Notes under the pieces: generated by a model
Database searches by the model: none
Seen by the model: the letters and a program-made list of their open reading frames with translations, nothing else
Told to the model about the DNA's origin: nothing
NCBI GenBank assembly: GCA_035294265.1
Contig: DATGLK010000010.1
Location: 190,858 to 250,689, forward strand
From: Candidatus Binataceae bacterium
GTDB lineage: Bacteria > Desulfobacterota > Binatia > Binatales > Binataceae
Length of the DNA: 59,832 bases
Direction of reading: 5' to 3'
Translations under genes and position numbers: made by a program
In this document: in pieces, positions 1 to 6,802 of the stretch
How the letters are laid out: every line of letters begins with the position of its first letter
Numbering within the stretch: the stretch's first letter is position 1

Positions 1-1352
1 CTGTCGTAATCCTCAGCGGGCCAGGCCGGTACTTGCGGCGCGGCGCCGGTAGGATAATAGGCGTCAATCAGATTCTGCACAATCGCGGGAATGCGGTTAT
101 GTTCCCAGGCTATCAGCAGGCGGTGATGGCTAAAAGTTCCGCCCTTGAAGAAAAAGTCGGTGGTAGGACAAGGGAAAGGCGCTCTGGTCTGACAATCGTT
201 CCACAGCGAAGTGGTCATCAGACCGAAAGGTAGTGCGTCGGCGATCGCGTAGGGAGCCACGGTAAGCGCCGGCCTAACGTAGGACCACCGCCGTCCCTGA
301 TGCCGGCCGCCGACCGTTTGCGCGGGGTCCACCGAGTAGACCAGATCCGGATTTATTTTACCCCGCAAGACCTCGGGCAGGGCCAGCGCCCGCCATTGCC
401 CGGCACAAACGTTGTTGCCATCCTCGAAAAAGCGCCCCGGATGAGCTTCGGCGTGACGGATGAGCCAGACGGTTTCGTCGCGATTGAGCCCGGGCACTGG
501 GGCCGCATCACGCGCGGTGATCTGGATTTTGAAGGGTTGCTGCTCCATGCACGACTTACTCATCGGCAGCGGCGCTGGTAGATCAGGATAAGTCGGCGCA
601 GGGCTGAGAGGATTGCGGTAAACAATCAAGCGCGTGGCTTGTGGCCTAATCGCTATCGCATAAATGGTATCGGGGCCAGGATAGCGGGTCGGAATCACCA
701 AGTGGTAATGACCCTCGCGGTCGATTTCGGTCATCAGACGAGCGAGGGTTTCCCAGGGCGCGCAGAAGAGGTAGAAGCCCGCAGCTCCTGCCTGGATGAC
801 ACCACGCACCAGGGCTTCGTTGTCCCCATTGCGGTCGCCGAAATCCAGCCCTTGGCAGGCAGGGCAGGGAGGATGTGGCGTCGCCAGCCCCCGGGGCTGC
901 GCCCAGGGGGCGTAAGTAACGTTAAGTGGAAAGCTGTTGGCGGTAACCACTTCTCCGCCGCGAATGGGCAGGGAGATCTGGTTGAGCAGCGCGAATTGTT
1001 CCACGCTCTCGGCCGCCACCAGGTCAGGCAGCTGGGCGGCGGTCTGCAAATGGGTCATCGGTTCCAACACATAGACGGCATCGACGTCATGCCCACCGAA
1101 CACGCGGCGCCGCAAATAGGTTGCCATCATCAGGGTGCGCCGCAAACCTCGATCGGTCAGGTTTGCGGTGACTGGATTGATGTCGCCCCGCGCGTGGTGA
1201 GCCTGATCCTCACTGACCACGAAAATCAGATTTATCGCGCGAGGATCGAGCGCCGTTGAATTGGCTGGCGTAGTCGCGCCGGCCAGCGACGAGATACACC
1301 CGAGCATGGTGACAAAAAATGCAAACATCGCTAGGGGTTTGCCAAGAAGCAT
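1..1352 (-). CDS. secreted histidine-phosphatase-like protein, 3' end cut by window edge
   Basis: Reading the minus strand from the ATG at 1352 gives one open frame of about 450 codons that runs off the left edge. The N-terminus is a hydrophobic signal segment ending near MLGC, so it may be a lipoprotein or a type I-cleaved export. Around the middle is LIRHAE, resembling the RHG/RHGE catalytic motif of the histidine phosphatase superfamily, and near the visible C-terminus is LIAWEHNRIP, like the second conserved His region of that fold. A cysteine pair (HPPCPAC) lies in the N-terminal half. The ~250 residues before the phosphatase-like part are not recognised. A weak AGGA touches the start codon; ATG codons 9 and 16 are alternatives. 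The phosphatase call is inferred from motifs only. Confidence 0.75.
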   Translation of the reverse strand, partial: MLLGKPLAMFAFFVTMLGCISSLAGATTPANSTALDPRAINLIFVVSEDQAHHARGDINPVTANLTDRGLRRTLMMATYLRRRVFGGHDVDAVYVLEPMTHLQTAAQLPDLVAAESVEQFALLNQISLPIRGGEVVTANSFPLNVTYAPWAQPRGLATPHPPCPACQGLDFGDRNGDNEALVRGVIQAGAAGFYLFCAPWETLARLMTEIDREGHYHLVIPTRYPGPDTIYAIAIRPQATRLIVYRNPLSPAPTYPDLPAPLPMSKSCMEQQPFKIQITARDAAPVPGLNRDETVWLIRHAEAHPGRFFEDGNNVCAGQWRALALPEVLRGKINPDLVYSVDPAQTVGGRHQGRRWSYVRPALTVAPYAIADALPFGLMTTSLWNDCQTRAPFPCPTTDFFFKGGTFSHHRLLIAWEHNRIPAIVQNLIDAYYPTGAAPQVPAWPAEDYD

Positions 1353-2095
1353 TCCTGTGTCCGCCAGTGTCAGATTCCCTGAAAGCTCAGGGGCACACGC
1401 CTTTTCCGGCATCGCTCCGAGCGCGACCGGCGGCTTTGTAGCCGCTTGCCTTTGATGTCGGTTAGCCGGACGTCGATAGATTGTGCCGTGCCGTTGAATA
1501 TCGGGCAAACTCATACGCCAGGATCTGTATGCCGGCCACCGGTTACCGCTAGACTTAAATCGCCCTGATGCTTGGCGCGAGGAGTTTTTTCGGATTGCAG
1601 ATCTACCGGGCCATAATCTCGATGGTGATTTTCGTCATACGAACGCGATGGCGGAGCCGCCAGGGCTGAGGCCTTGCCCACCCACCGTTGGCGCCAGTAG
1701 GACGACCCGCGCCAGCAAGGTCGCCCAGCTCTCTAGACCCGTCCGACTTTGCCCACCAAATTTCAAGCCAACTTCGAGCACACTAGTCGTGGAGGCCCAG
1801 CCAGGAGGTCCACCAGCAGCGCCAACTGGCGCCCCTGGGTTGTCCGTAGCCAAAGCGATGCCATCGCGCGTGAGCCGAGTAAACCACGGCCCACGATTTC
1901 CAGCATCGCGAAGTATCACTGTAGAACTCGAAGAAACCCGCTCCTCGCATCTAATTTCAGCTCAGGTGTGGTTTTTGCCACTAGTTACCAAATCTGAACT
2001 GTTCAGACAGATTTGATCGCCAGGTCTGCCTAATCGTGGAACTGAACAACACTTGGGAGAACATTGCACTGTCCGACACCCTGAAGAGTTCACGA
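1353..2095. other. gene-poor stretch, no supported gene
   Basis: About 740 bases between the histidine-phosphatase-like gene and the next candidate. Open frames of 60-120 codons exist on both strands, but none shows a recognisable family, a good ribosome site or agreement with its neighbours. It also serves as upstream DNA for the left-edge gene. I see no RNA gene or long repeat here. Confidence 0.4.
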
Positions 2096-2127
2096 GTCGC
2101 CCCATTCATTTGTCGCCCCATTCATTT
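2096..2127. repeat. 16-bp perfect tandem duplication
   Basis: The 16-mer GTCGCCCCATTCATTT occurs twice head to tail, at 2096-2111 and 2112-2127, just past the stop of the small minus-strand gene at 2141. It looks like a local slippage duplication. No function is evident. Confidence 0.85.
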
Positions 2128-2140
2128 TTAGCTGCTCTTT

Positions 2141-2419
2141 TCAGTTTTTCTCGAATAGCGGCCGTTTAAATGTTATCGCCCGCTTCGCTCCAGTTGCGCG
2201 CCGACTTCTGGCAGGCTTGCGGGTTCGTCGCCTAGTGGCGAGGGATTGACCGATCAGGGCGGTTAGCCGGATATGCTCGCTGACCAAGTCGGCTACGACA
2301 TCGTGGCAAAACTTGAGGATCTCGGGCGCGCTCTTAAGGGTCAGCATCTGGCTGCGCACCGCGATGAGCGACAAATCTTTGGCCAGTTGGACATTACGAT
2401 TATTGTGGTACCGACGCAT
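2141..2419 (-). CDS. small basic hypothetical protein, 92 aa
   Basis: The product is not recognised. I chose the ATG at 2419 because GGGAGAG lies 6 nt upstream; the open frame continues upstream without a better signal. The first ~65 residues look helical with mixed charge (LAKDLSLIAVRSQM, then EILKFCHDVVADLVSEHIRL). The last ~25 are very basic (RRRTRKPARSRRATGAKR), which could bind nucleic acid or simply be a disordered tail. It stands alone, in a poorly conserved part of the window. The ribosome site and sensible composition support it; nothing else does. Confidence 0.42.
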   Translation of the reverse strand: MRRYHNNRNVQLAKDLSLIAVRSQMLTLKSAPEILKFCHDVVADLVSEHIRLTALIGQSLATRRRTRKPARSRRATGAKRAITFKRPLFEKN

Positions 2420-2701
2420 CTGAAACTCTCCCGACATCTGACGCTTAAGGCCGGGGTTCAAGCTCGCTTCGATTTCCACACCCGCCATAGGGCGAACCGC
2501 TAAAGCCGCAAGTGTTCGCCTCCGCCTGACCACCACGCGGGCAGAACTCCATCAATCAATCCGCCAGCCGCAATCGCTACGCCGCGGCCGTTCTCCGCCC
2601 TTCACCTCCTTCGTAATGACCACCGTTTTTTTTCAGCGAACAGAGTCGGTTGTTCGATCATTACGGTGCACGACAGCCGGGTTCGTTTAGCGACCACGCG
2701 C

Positions 2702-2989
2702 TCACCTTTCGCCTTCGGCGGTTAATCGACCACGGGCTCCGCCGTCCCCCTTTACTTGAGCGAAGCCCGCGGGCGGCGAAACTCTAGCCGTCGCCATATC
2801 GCCACCTCCGGGGCTATCGACCGTCCAGCCCGGGTCTTGTAGCCAGCGTGCGTAACACAGGTTTCGTCCGCCCCTGATTCGAATGCGTGCTGGGCAGAGG
2901 TCCTGACCCGCAACTTCCACCAGACTTGGATGGTGCGCGCTGAGGCGTTCAACCCGGACACGCATTCGCTGGCATTGCGGGCATTTCAT
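2702..2989 (-). CDS. possible small zinc-binding protein, perhaps frameshifted
   Basis: The ATG at 2989 has a clear AAGGAG 9 nt upstream, and the product begins MKCPQCQR, a CxxC knuckle. A second cysteine region (DLC, then NLCYARW) follows about 30 residues later, so a small zinc ribbon is possible. The last ~40 residues are Gly/Pro-rich and look non-coding. An overlapping frame stays open through the same stretch, which would fit a frameshifted or decaying gene. No family is recognised. Confidence 0.35.
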   Translation of the reverse strand: MKCPQCQRMRVRVERLSAHHPSLVEVAGQDLCPARIRIRGGRNLCYARWLQDPGWTVDSPGGGDMATARVSPPAGFAQVKGDGGARGRLTAEGER

Positions 2990-3297
2990 TGACAGCAGCT
3001 CCTTGGGTTCACCCGTTCAAGTTTTTCCTTTATCCATTCGTATCGATAATCGGAGTCTGACCATATCGAAACTAAATTACAAGATGACTATGATATACAA
3101 GTATGACCAGAGGCTTGCGTCCTGGTTGGAGCTTTTGCTTCCAGCAAGAGCATTTGATCAGCTCGGAGCCGTTTGGTCTCGGCGTCAAGCTGTGCGGTAA
3201 GGCGAAGGATGGACCCGCGTGACGCGGACTTGCCCGATGATCGAGGTTAAACGAAGGCCGGGGCGGCAGAGTTCGGGGGCTCGAGCGACGAGGCCGC
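2990..3297. other. intergenic stretch, nothing supported
   Basis: Slightly AT-richer DNA around 3040-3110, between a small candidate gene and the cold-shock gene. A 65-codon plus-strand frame at 3003-3200 has no ribosome site and no recognisable family. I see no RNA gene or repeat. Confidence 0.35.
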
Positions 3298-3324
3298 GAG
3301 GGGCGACCTGCTAAGGCGCCCCTC
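3298..3324 (-). terminator. hairpin downstream of the cold-shock gene
   Basis: GAGGGGCG at 3298-3305 pairs perfectly with CGCCCCTC at 3317-3324 across an 11-nt loop, about 70 nt after the cold-shock stop codon. No T-tract follows on the minus strand, so intrinsic termination is uncertain. Confidence 0.3.
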
Positions 3325-3393
3325 CCCCAAAGTGATGTAGCGCAGAGATTATGGAGTTGCGCGACCGCCCCCCAGCGGCGCGTTGGTGCGGCT

Positions 3394-3597
3394 TTATTCT
3401 TGGCGCGACACGTTGGAGGCCTGCAGGCCTTTGGGCCCCTGCATCACCTCGAACGACACCTTGTCGCCTTCTTCGAGCGAGCGGAAGCCTACGCCACCTA
3501 TGGCGCTGTAATGAACGAAGACATCCTGGCCATCGTCCATGGTGATGAAACCGTAGCCCTTTTTAGGACTGAACCATTTGACTACACCAATTGACAT
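3394..3597 (-). CDS. cold-shock protein (CspA family)
   Basis: A 67-residue single cold-shock domain, the usual CspA length. It shows RNP1 as KGYGFI and RNP2 as VFVHYSAI, followed by VSFEV and QASNV as in typical family members. Such proteins bind single-stranded RNA and DNA in the cytoplasm and melt mRNA structure in the cold or in stationary phase. The ATG at 3597 is preferred because AAGGAGGT lies about 10 nt upstream; nine extra in-frame codons exist before it but would overlap that site. It is a single-gene unit, with an AT-rich stretch at 3660-3720 that probably holds its promoter and leaves a leader of roughly 80 nt or more. The specific paralogue cannot be told from sequence. Confidence 0.95.
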   Translation of the reverse strand: MSIGVVKWFSPKKGYGFITMDDGQDVFVHYSAIGGVGFRSLEEGDKVSFEVMQGPKGLQASNVSRQE

Positions 3598-3976
3598 TTG
3601 CCGACCAACCTCCTTGGGCAGCACACCCGCGCCGATTCTTCGCCTCAGCGGACAAAAGCGCGGTATAGATTATGGCCGTCGCATATATCATAAATTTTAC
3701 GCAAGCCAAAGCGAAAAAGAGTGACATTCGAAGAGAAAAGGGCAGAACTGGTGTTTCCTGCTGCTCAAAGGCGCTTATCGCGGCAGGTTTCGAGCAGGAT
3801 ATGAGAAGGTCTCCGCAAGGGGGATTTAAAACAGGGCAATGAGGTGCCTTAGCCATAGGGGCAAGACGGCGAAAACAAACTGAGCAGCGTACCGATCGTG
3901 CCTGGGCCAAGTCTCTTCAGCGCTGCCCCCAACGGTTTGGCCAGCTAGCGCTCAGGATTATCGCAAGCGCGGCAGC
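3598..3976. other. leader and upstream region of the cold-shock gene
   Basis: This gap separates the cold-shock gene from a small secreted protein gene on the same strand. It holds an AT-rich patch at 3670-3715 with several TATA-like hexamers on the minus strand. I cannot assign a single -10/-35 pair. A long leader would suit cold-shock control, but that is inference. Confidence 0.35.
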
Positions 3977-4246
3977 TTATCTGCCGGCCGAAGGAGGCGC
4001 AGCAGGTTTGGAACCGGCTTGCCCCATTTTACGGCAGCGGTAAACGCTGCTGGCGGAAATTCCCAGCGCTTTTGCGACCGCTTTGGGCTTTTGGCCCTGA
4101 TTGAGCGCGACCATCACCTGTCGGCAATCGACCTTGTGGCGAGCAGCGTGCACACTGGCGGCGGGGAGCAACGAGGCCACAATCAGGAACGGGAGCAAAC
4201 TTCGCACATGCACACGCACGCCCAAAAATTTGATTTTCACTGCCAT
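3977..4246 (-). CDS. small exported protein with helix-turn-helix-like segment
   Basis: The product is about 89 residues. A Sec signal (basic start, then LLPFLIVASLLPAASVHA) is followed by a mature part containing KAVAKALGISASSVYRC, which reads like the HTH of resolvase or Hin-type DNA-binding segments. An HTH behind a signal peptide is unusual. It may be a lookalike helix pair, or the hydrophobic part could be a membrane anchor with the HTH facing inward. The mature part has two cysteines (VDCRQV and YRCRK). GGGAG directly abuts the ATG at 4246, so the GTG two codons later (4240) has the better spacing. It lies 31 nt after the enoyl-CoA hydratase-like gene and may be co-transcribed with it. 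Confidence 0.55.
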   Translation of the reverse strand: MAVKIKFLGVRVHVRSLLPFLIVASLLPAASVHAARHKVDCRQVMVALNQGQKPKAVAKALGISASSVYRCRKMGQAGSKPAAPPSAGR

Positions 4247-4277
4247 CTCCCTGACATGCCGGGTTAGCCTGCGGAGT

Positions 4278-5069
4278 CTAGCCTTTGAACTGGGGCGGCC
4301 GTTTTTCCGCCAATGCGGTGATTCCTTCGCTCGCGTCGGGGGAGAGAAAGCCAAGCATCTCCAACGCCAGCGAGGCGTCAAAGGCCGGTCCCGCCGCGCG
4401 GATCCAATTGTTGAGTGCGCGTTTGGTAAATTCTAGCGCTTCCTGCGGCCCGGCCGCCAGCTTGCCCGCGATTTCCATCGCCTTGGGGAGCAACTCGGCG
4501 GCAGGTACGCATAGGCTGACCAAGCCGATGCGCTCGGCCTCCCTACCGTCGATAAAATCCGCCGTGAGCAGATAGTACTTGGCCTTGGCCATCCCGCACA
4601 GCAGCGGCCATAGGATAACGGCGTGATCACCGGCCGCCACCCCAAAGCGCAAATGGCCATCGCTCAGCCGCACATTCTCGGCCACGATGCTTATGTCGGC
4701 CAGCAGGGCCACCGCCAGGCCAGCGCCGACCGCGGGACCGTTGATCGCGGAGATCACGGGCTTGTTGCAAGCCAGCAGGTTGTAAACGATGTCGCTGGCT
4801 TCGCGCCATGTCTTGAGCAGGCGCTGGCGATCGCGGCTCATCTCGCGTAGCAATTCGAGGTCACCGCCGGCCGAAAACCCTCGCCCCGCGCCCGTAATGA
4901 CAACCACTCGCACGGCCGGGTCTTCGTCCAGCTCGCGCCAGAGGTGGCTGAGTTCCCAATGCAAGCGAGCGTTGGTTGCGTTGAGCACCTCCGGTCGATT
5001 CATTGTCACCAACATCACGCCCCCGGGTTGAAGTCGCAGGTCCAGATGTTGATAGGCGTTGTAATCCAT
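4278..5069 (-). CDS. enoyl-CoA hydratase/isomerase family protein
   Basis: A full-length crotonase-fold protein of 263 residues. The first oxyanion-hole segment is [13 protein letters not shown] and the second is [17 protein letters not shown]. The usual glutamates of enoyl-CoA hydratase (FPE followed by GxGGTQ) are missing; the equivalent region reads [16 protein letters not shown]. The substrate and even the reaction are therefore uncertain: isomerase, decarboxylase or thioesterase activity is possible. Ribosome site AAGGGAAG precedes the ATG. It lies 38 nt after the lipoprotein gene that closes the kinase operon, so it could be read from the same transcript although its function looks unrelated. 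Confidence 0.88.
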   Translation of the reverse strand: MDYNAYQHLDLRLQPGGVMLVTMNRPEVLNATNARLHWELSHLWRELDEDPAVRVVVITGAGRGFSAGGDLELLREMSRDRQRLLKTWREASDIVYNLLACNKPVISAINGPAVGAGLAVALLADISIVAENVRLSDGHLRFGVAAGDHAVILWPLLCGMAKAKYYLLTADFIDGREAERIGLVSLCVPAAELLPKAMEIAGKLAAGPQEALEFTKRALNNWIRAAGPAFDASLALEMLGFLSPDASEGITALAEKRPPQFKG

Positions 5070-5107
5070 AAGCCGCTTCCCTTTTTTACGATAACCGAAC
5101 GATGCTC

Positions 5108-5857
5108 TCAGGGCGTGCCGGCGGAAGGGCGCAGCACGCGATCGTCGCTGATCAGTTCGTGGAGGTCGGGACGCGCGAAGATCCCCTCGACCCCGCGGGT
5201 GAAGGCCACCGATAAAACCTGCCCCGGCTGATCGTAGATCTGCGCCGCGTCTTCGTCCAAACCGCTGCCGGTATCGGGAGGATCGGTGTAGGTCTGGGCA
5301 CTACTGCCTTGCCAGAAGGGGATTCGGAAAGGCGGTTTATAGATCGTGACACTGAGCGAGAAGTTAGCCACGGTTTGCCAGTTCGGCCCCAGATCGCCTA
5401 CGTTGATGCGGTTTTTTTTAAGGGAGCATTGGGTGACCTCGCTCTGCACGACGTAATCGGCGGCGGCGGACTGGCCGTCATAGCCGGGCCGATCGCTTGG
5501 GCGCGCTCGCAATCCGGCTTCGTCGGCCGCCGCCACTAGCGCGCTTTGCACCTGGGCGGCGATCGGGCCCAGGTAAAGCCGCTGGAGCACATTGCCCTGC
5601 CCATCGGTGGTCACGCCGACCTGATGTTCGCCGTTTGCGGCGCCATCGCTGGGAGCGTTGGCAAGACAGTTGTCGATTACTGGCAGCACCAGCATCGTGC
5701 GCGGCGGGTAGCTGTGCTCGAAACCCTTAACCAAGCCGGGATAGTAGGTTAGCTTCTGATGAGAAACCGGCTGGGCGAGTTCGGGGGGAAGCACCGTGGA
5801 GCAAGCCGCGGCGCAAATCAAGGCCGCCGCGAGCATGAGCAGGGCGGGGCGGGCCAT
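5108..5857 (-). CDS. lipoprotein of unknown function in the kinase operon
   Basis: The 249-residue product starts with a short signal ending in CAAAC (lipobox A-A-C), so it should be a lipidated envelope protein. The mature part has no recognised domain. It contains MLVLPVIDNCLAN, a tract around YLGPIAAQVQSALVAAADEAG that resembles the small helix of periplasmic lipoproteins assigned to DUF-type families, and YVVQSEVTQCSLKKN, giving two cysteines that could pair. Six nucleotides separate it from the membrane FHA gene upstream, so it belongs to the operon and is a candidate partner of the extracytoplasmic part of the transmembrane kinase. Confidence 0.75.
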   Translation of the reverse strand: MARPALLMLAAALICAAACSTVLPPELAQPVSHQKLTYYPGLVKGFEHSYPPRTMLVLPVIDNCLANAPSDGAANGEHQVGVTTDGQGNVLQRLYLGPIAAQVQSALVAAADEAGLRARPSDRPGYDGQSAAADYVVQSEVTQCSLKKNRINVGDLGPNWQTVANFSLSVTIYKPPFRIPFWQGSSAQTYTDPPDTGSGLDEDAAQIYDQPGQVLSVAFTRGVEGIFARPDLHELISDDRVLRPSAGTP

Positions 5858-5863
5858 CGCGCT

Positions 5864-6736
5864 TCAGGAACCTGCGGCTTGGCTGCGCTCGCGAAACAAG
5901 AAGAGGGTCCCGCCGATTTCGACCCGGTCGCCGCTCTTGAGCATCTGGCGCCCGCTGACCGGGAGGCGATTGACACTGACCGCACTCCCGGCGGTGGGCG
6001 AGATGTAAAACACCTTGCCCTCGCGCCGAATGATGGCATGTTGAGGCAGCACCGCTTGATCCCCAAACAGCCCGACGTCGCTTTCCTCGGCCCGGCCGAC
6101 AACCGTGACGGGCTTGATCAGGGGAAACTCGCGCCCTTCGCGGGCGTTGCGGCTGGCGCTGCGCACGACCATCAACCAGCCGCGCTTAAGTAGCTCGGTG
6201 ACCAAGCCGATGAAGAAACCGATCAACAGGCCAAGGATGATAATCGCGATGGCACGGCCAAAGACCTGGGGAAAAGTCAGCGTCAGGACTTGGTAGCATA
6301 GGCCACCCAAAGCCCCACCCAACAGGCCGCCCAAGGCGCCGTTGCGCTGGCGCGCGGCCGAGCGGGCGGCGGTCCCCACCCCCAGGCCGACCGCAACTCC
6401 CAGCACGCCCCATCCTACGATCCGGCCATTGAGCCCACCCAGGATGTCGAAGGTAAATTCGGCAATCAACAAGCCGATGGCGCCGCCACAGGCGCCGATC
6501 AGGCCACCTTGCCAGATGGCGCGCGCAGCTTGGCGCCAACGACTGACGCTGAGCGCCTCGATCGAGGCCAAGAAAGCCGCGATGAATAAACCGATCAGCG
6601 CGCCTAACACGATATCGCGCCCGTACACCGAATGGATTCCCAGGAAGGGTTCCGCCGCAGCCCAGCCACCCAGCCCGCCCAGACCACCGGCGACGGCGTA
6701 AAACAACAATTTTTCGCGAGAGACGTTGCTTGCCAT
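5864..6736 (-). CDS. polytopic membrane protein with C-terminal FHA domain
   Basis: The 290-residue protein has an N-terminal half of Gly/Ala-rich membrane helices (for example LLFYAVAGGLGGLGG, IVLGALIGLFIAAFLAS, WQGGLIGACGGAIGLLIAE, AIAIIILGLLIGFFIGLV), about five or six spans. The last ~90 residues form a cytoplasmic FHA-like domain: VVGRAEESDVGLFGD gives the GR region, LPQHAIIRREG replaces the usual SxxH with PQH, and AVSVNRLPVSG replaces NGT. FHA domains bind phosphothreonine, but the altered residues weaken confidence in phosphopeptide binding. ATG 6736 is preferred to a TTG three codons earlier. It follows the transmembrane kinase by 66 nt, so it is a likely substrate reader or target of that kinase. 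Confidence 0.85.
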   Translation of the reverse strand: MASNVSREKLLFYAVAGGLGGLGGWAAAEPFLGIHSVYGRDIVLGALIGLFIAAFLASIEALSVSRWRQAARAIWQGGLIGACGGAIGLLIAEFTFDILGGLNGRIVGWGVLGVAVGLGVGTAARSAARQRNGALGGLLGGALGGLCYQVLTLTFPQVFGRAIAIIILGLLIGFFIGLVTELLKRGWLMVVRSASRNAREGREFPLIKPVTVVGRAEESDVGLFGDQAVLPQHAIIRREGKVFYISPTAGSAVSVNRLPVSGRQMLKSGDRVEIGGTLFLFRERSQAAGS

Positions 6737-6802
6737 TGAGATCAATCTGGCTTGATAGGTTTAGCGTTCACAATGACCCTAGCTCCGTTGCACGGCAAGC
6801 CG

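Noticed and set aside
639-1259. Plus-strand open frame of 206 codons
   Set aside because: It lies antisense to a continuous minus-strand frame with signal peptide and histidine-phosphatase-like motifs; no ribosome site and random composition.
1635-1919. Minus-strand 94-codon frame in the gap
   Set aside because: No ribosome site, no family, Gly/Pro-rich pattern typical of GC-rich non-coding DNA.
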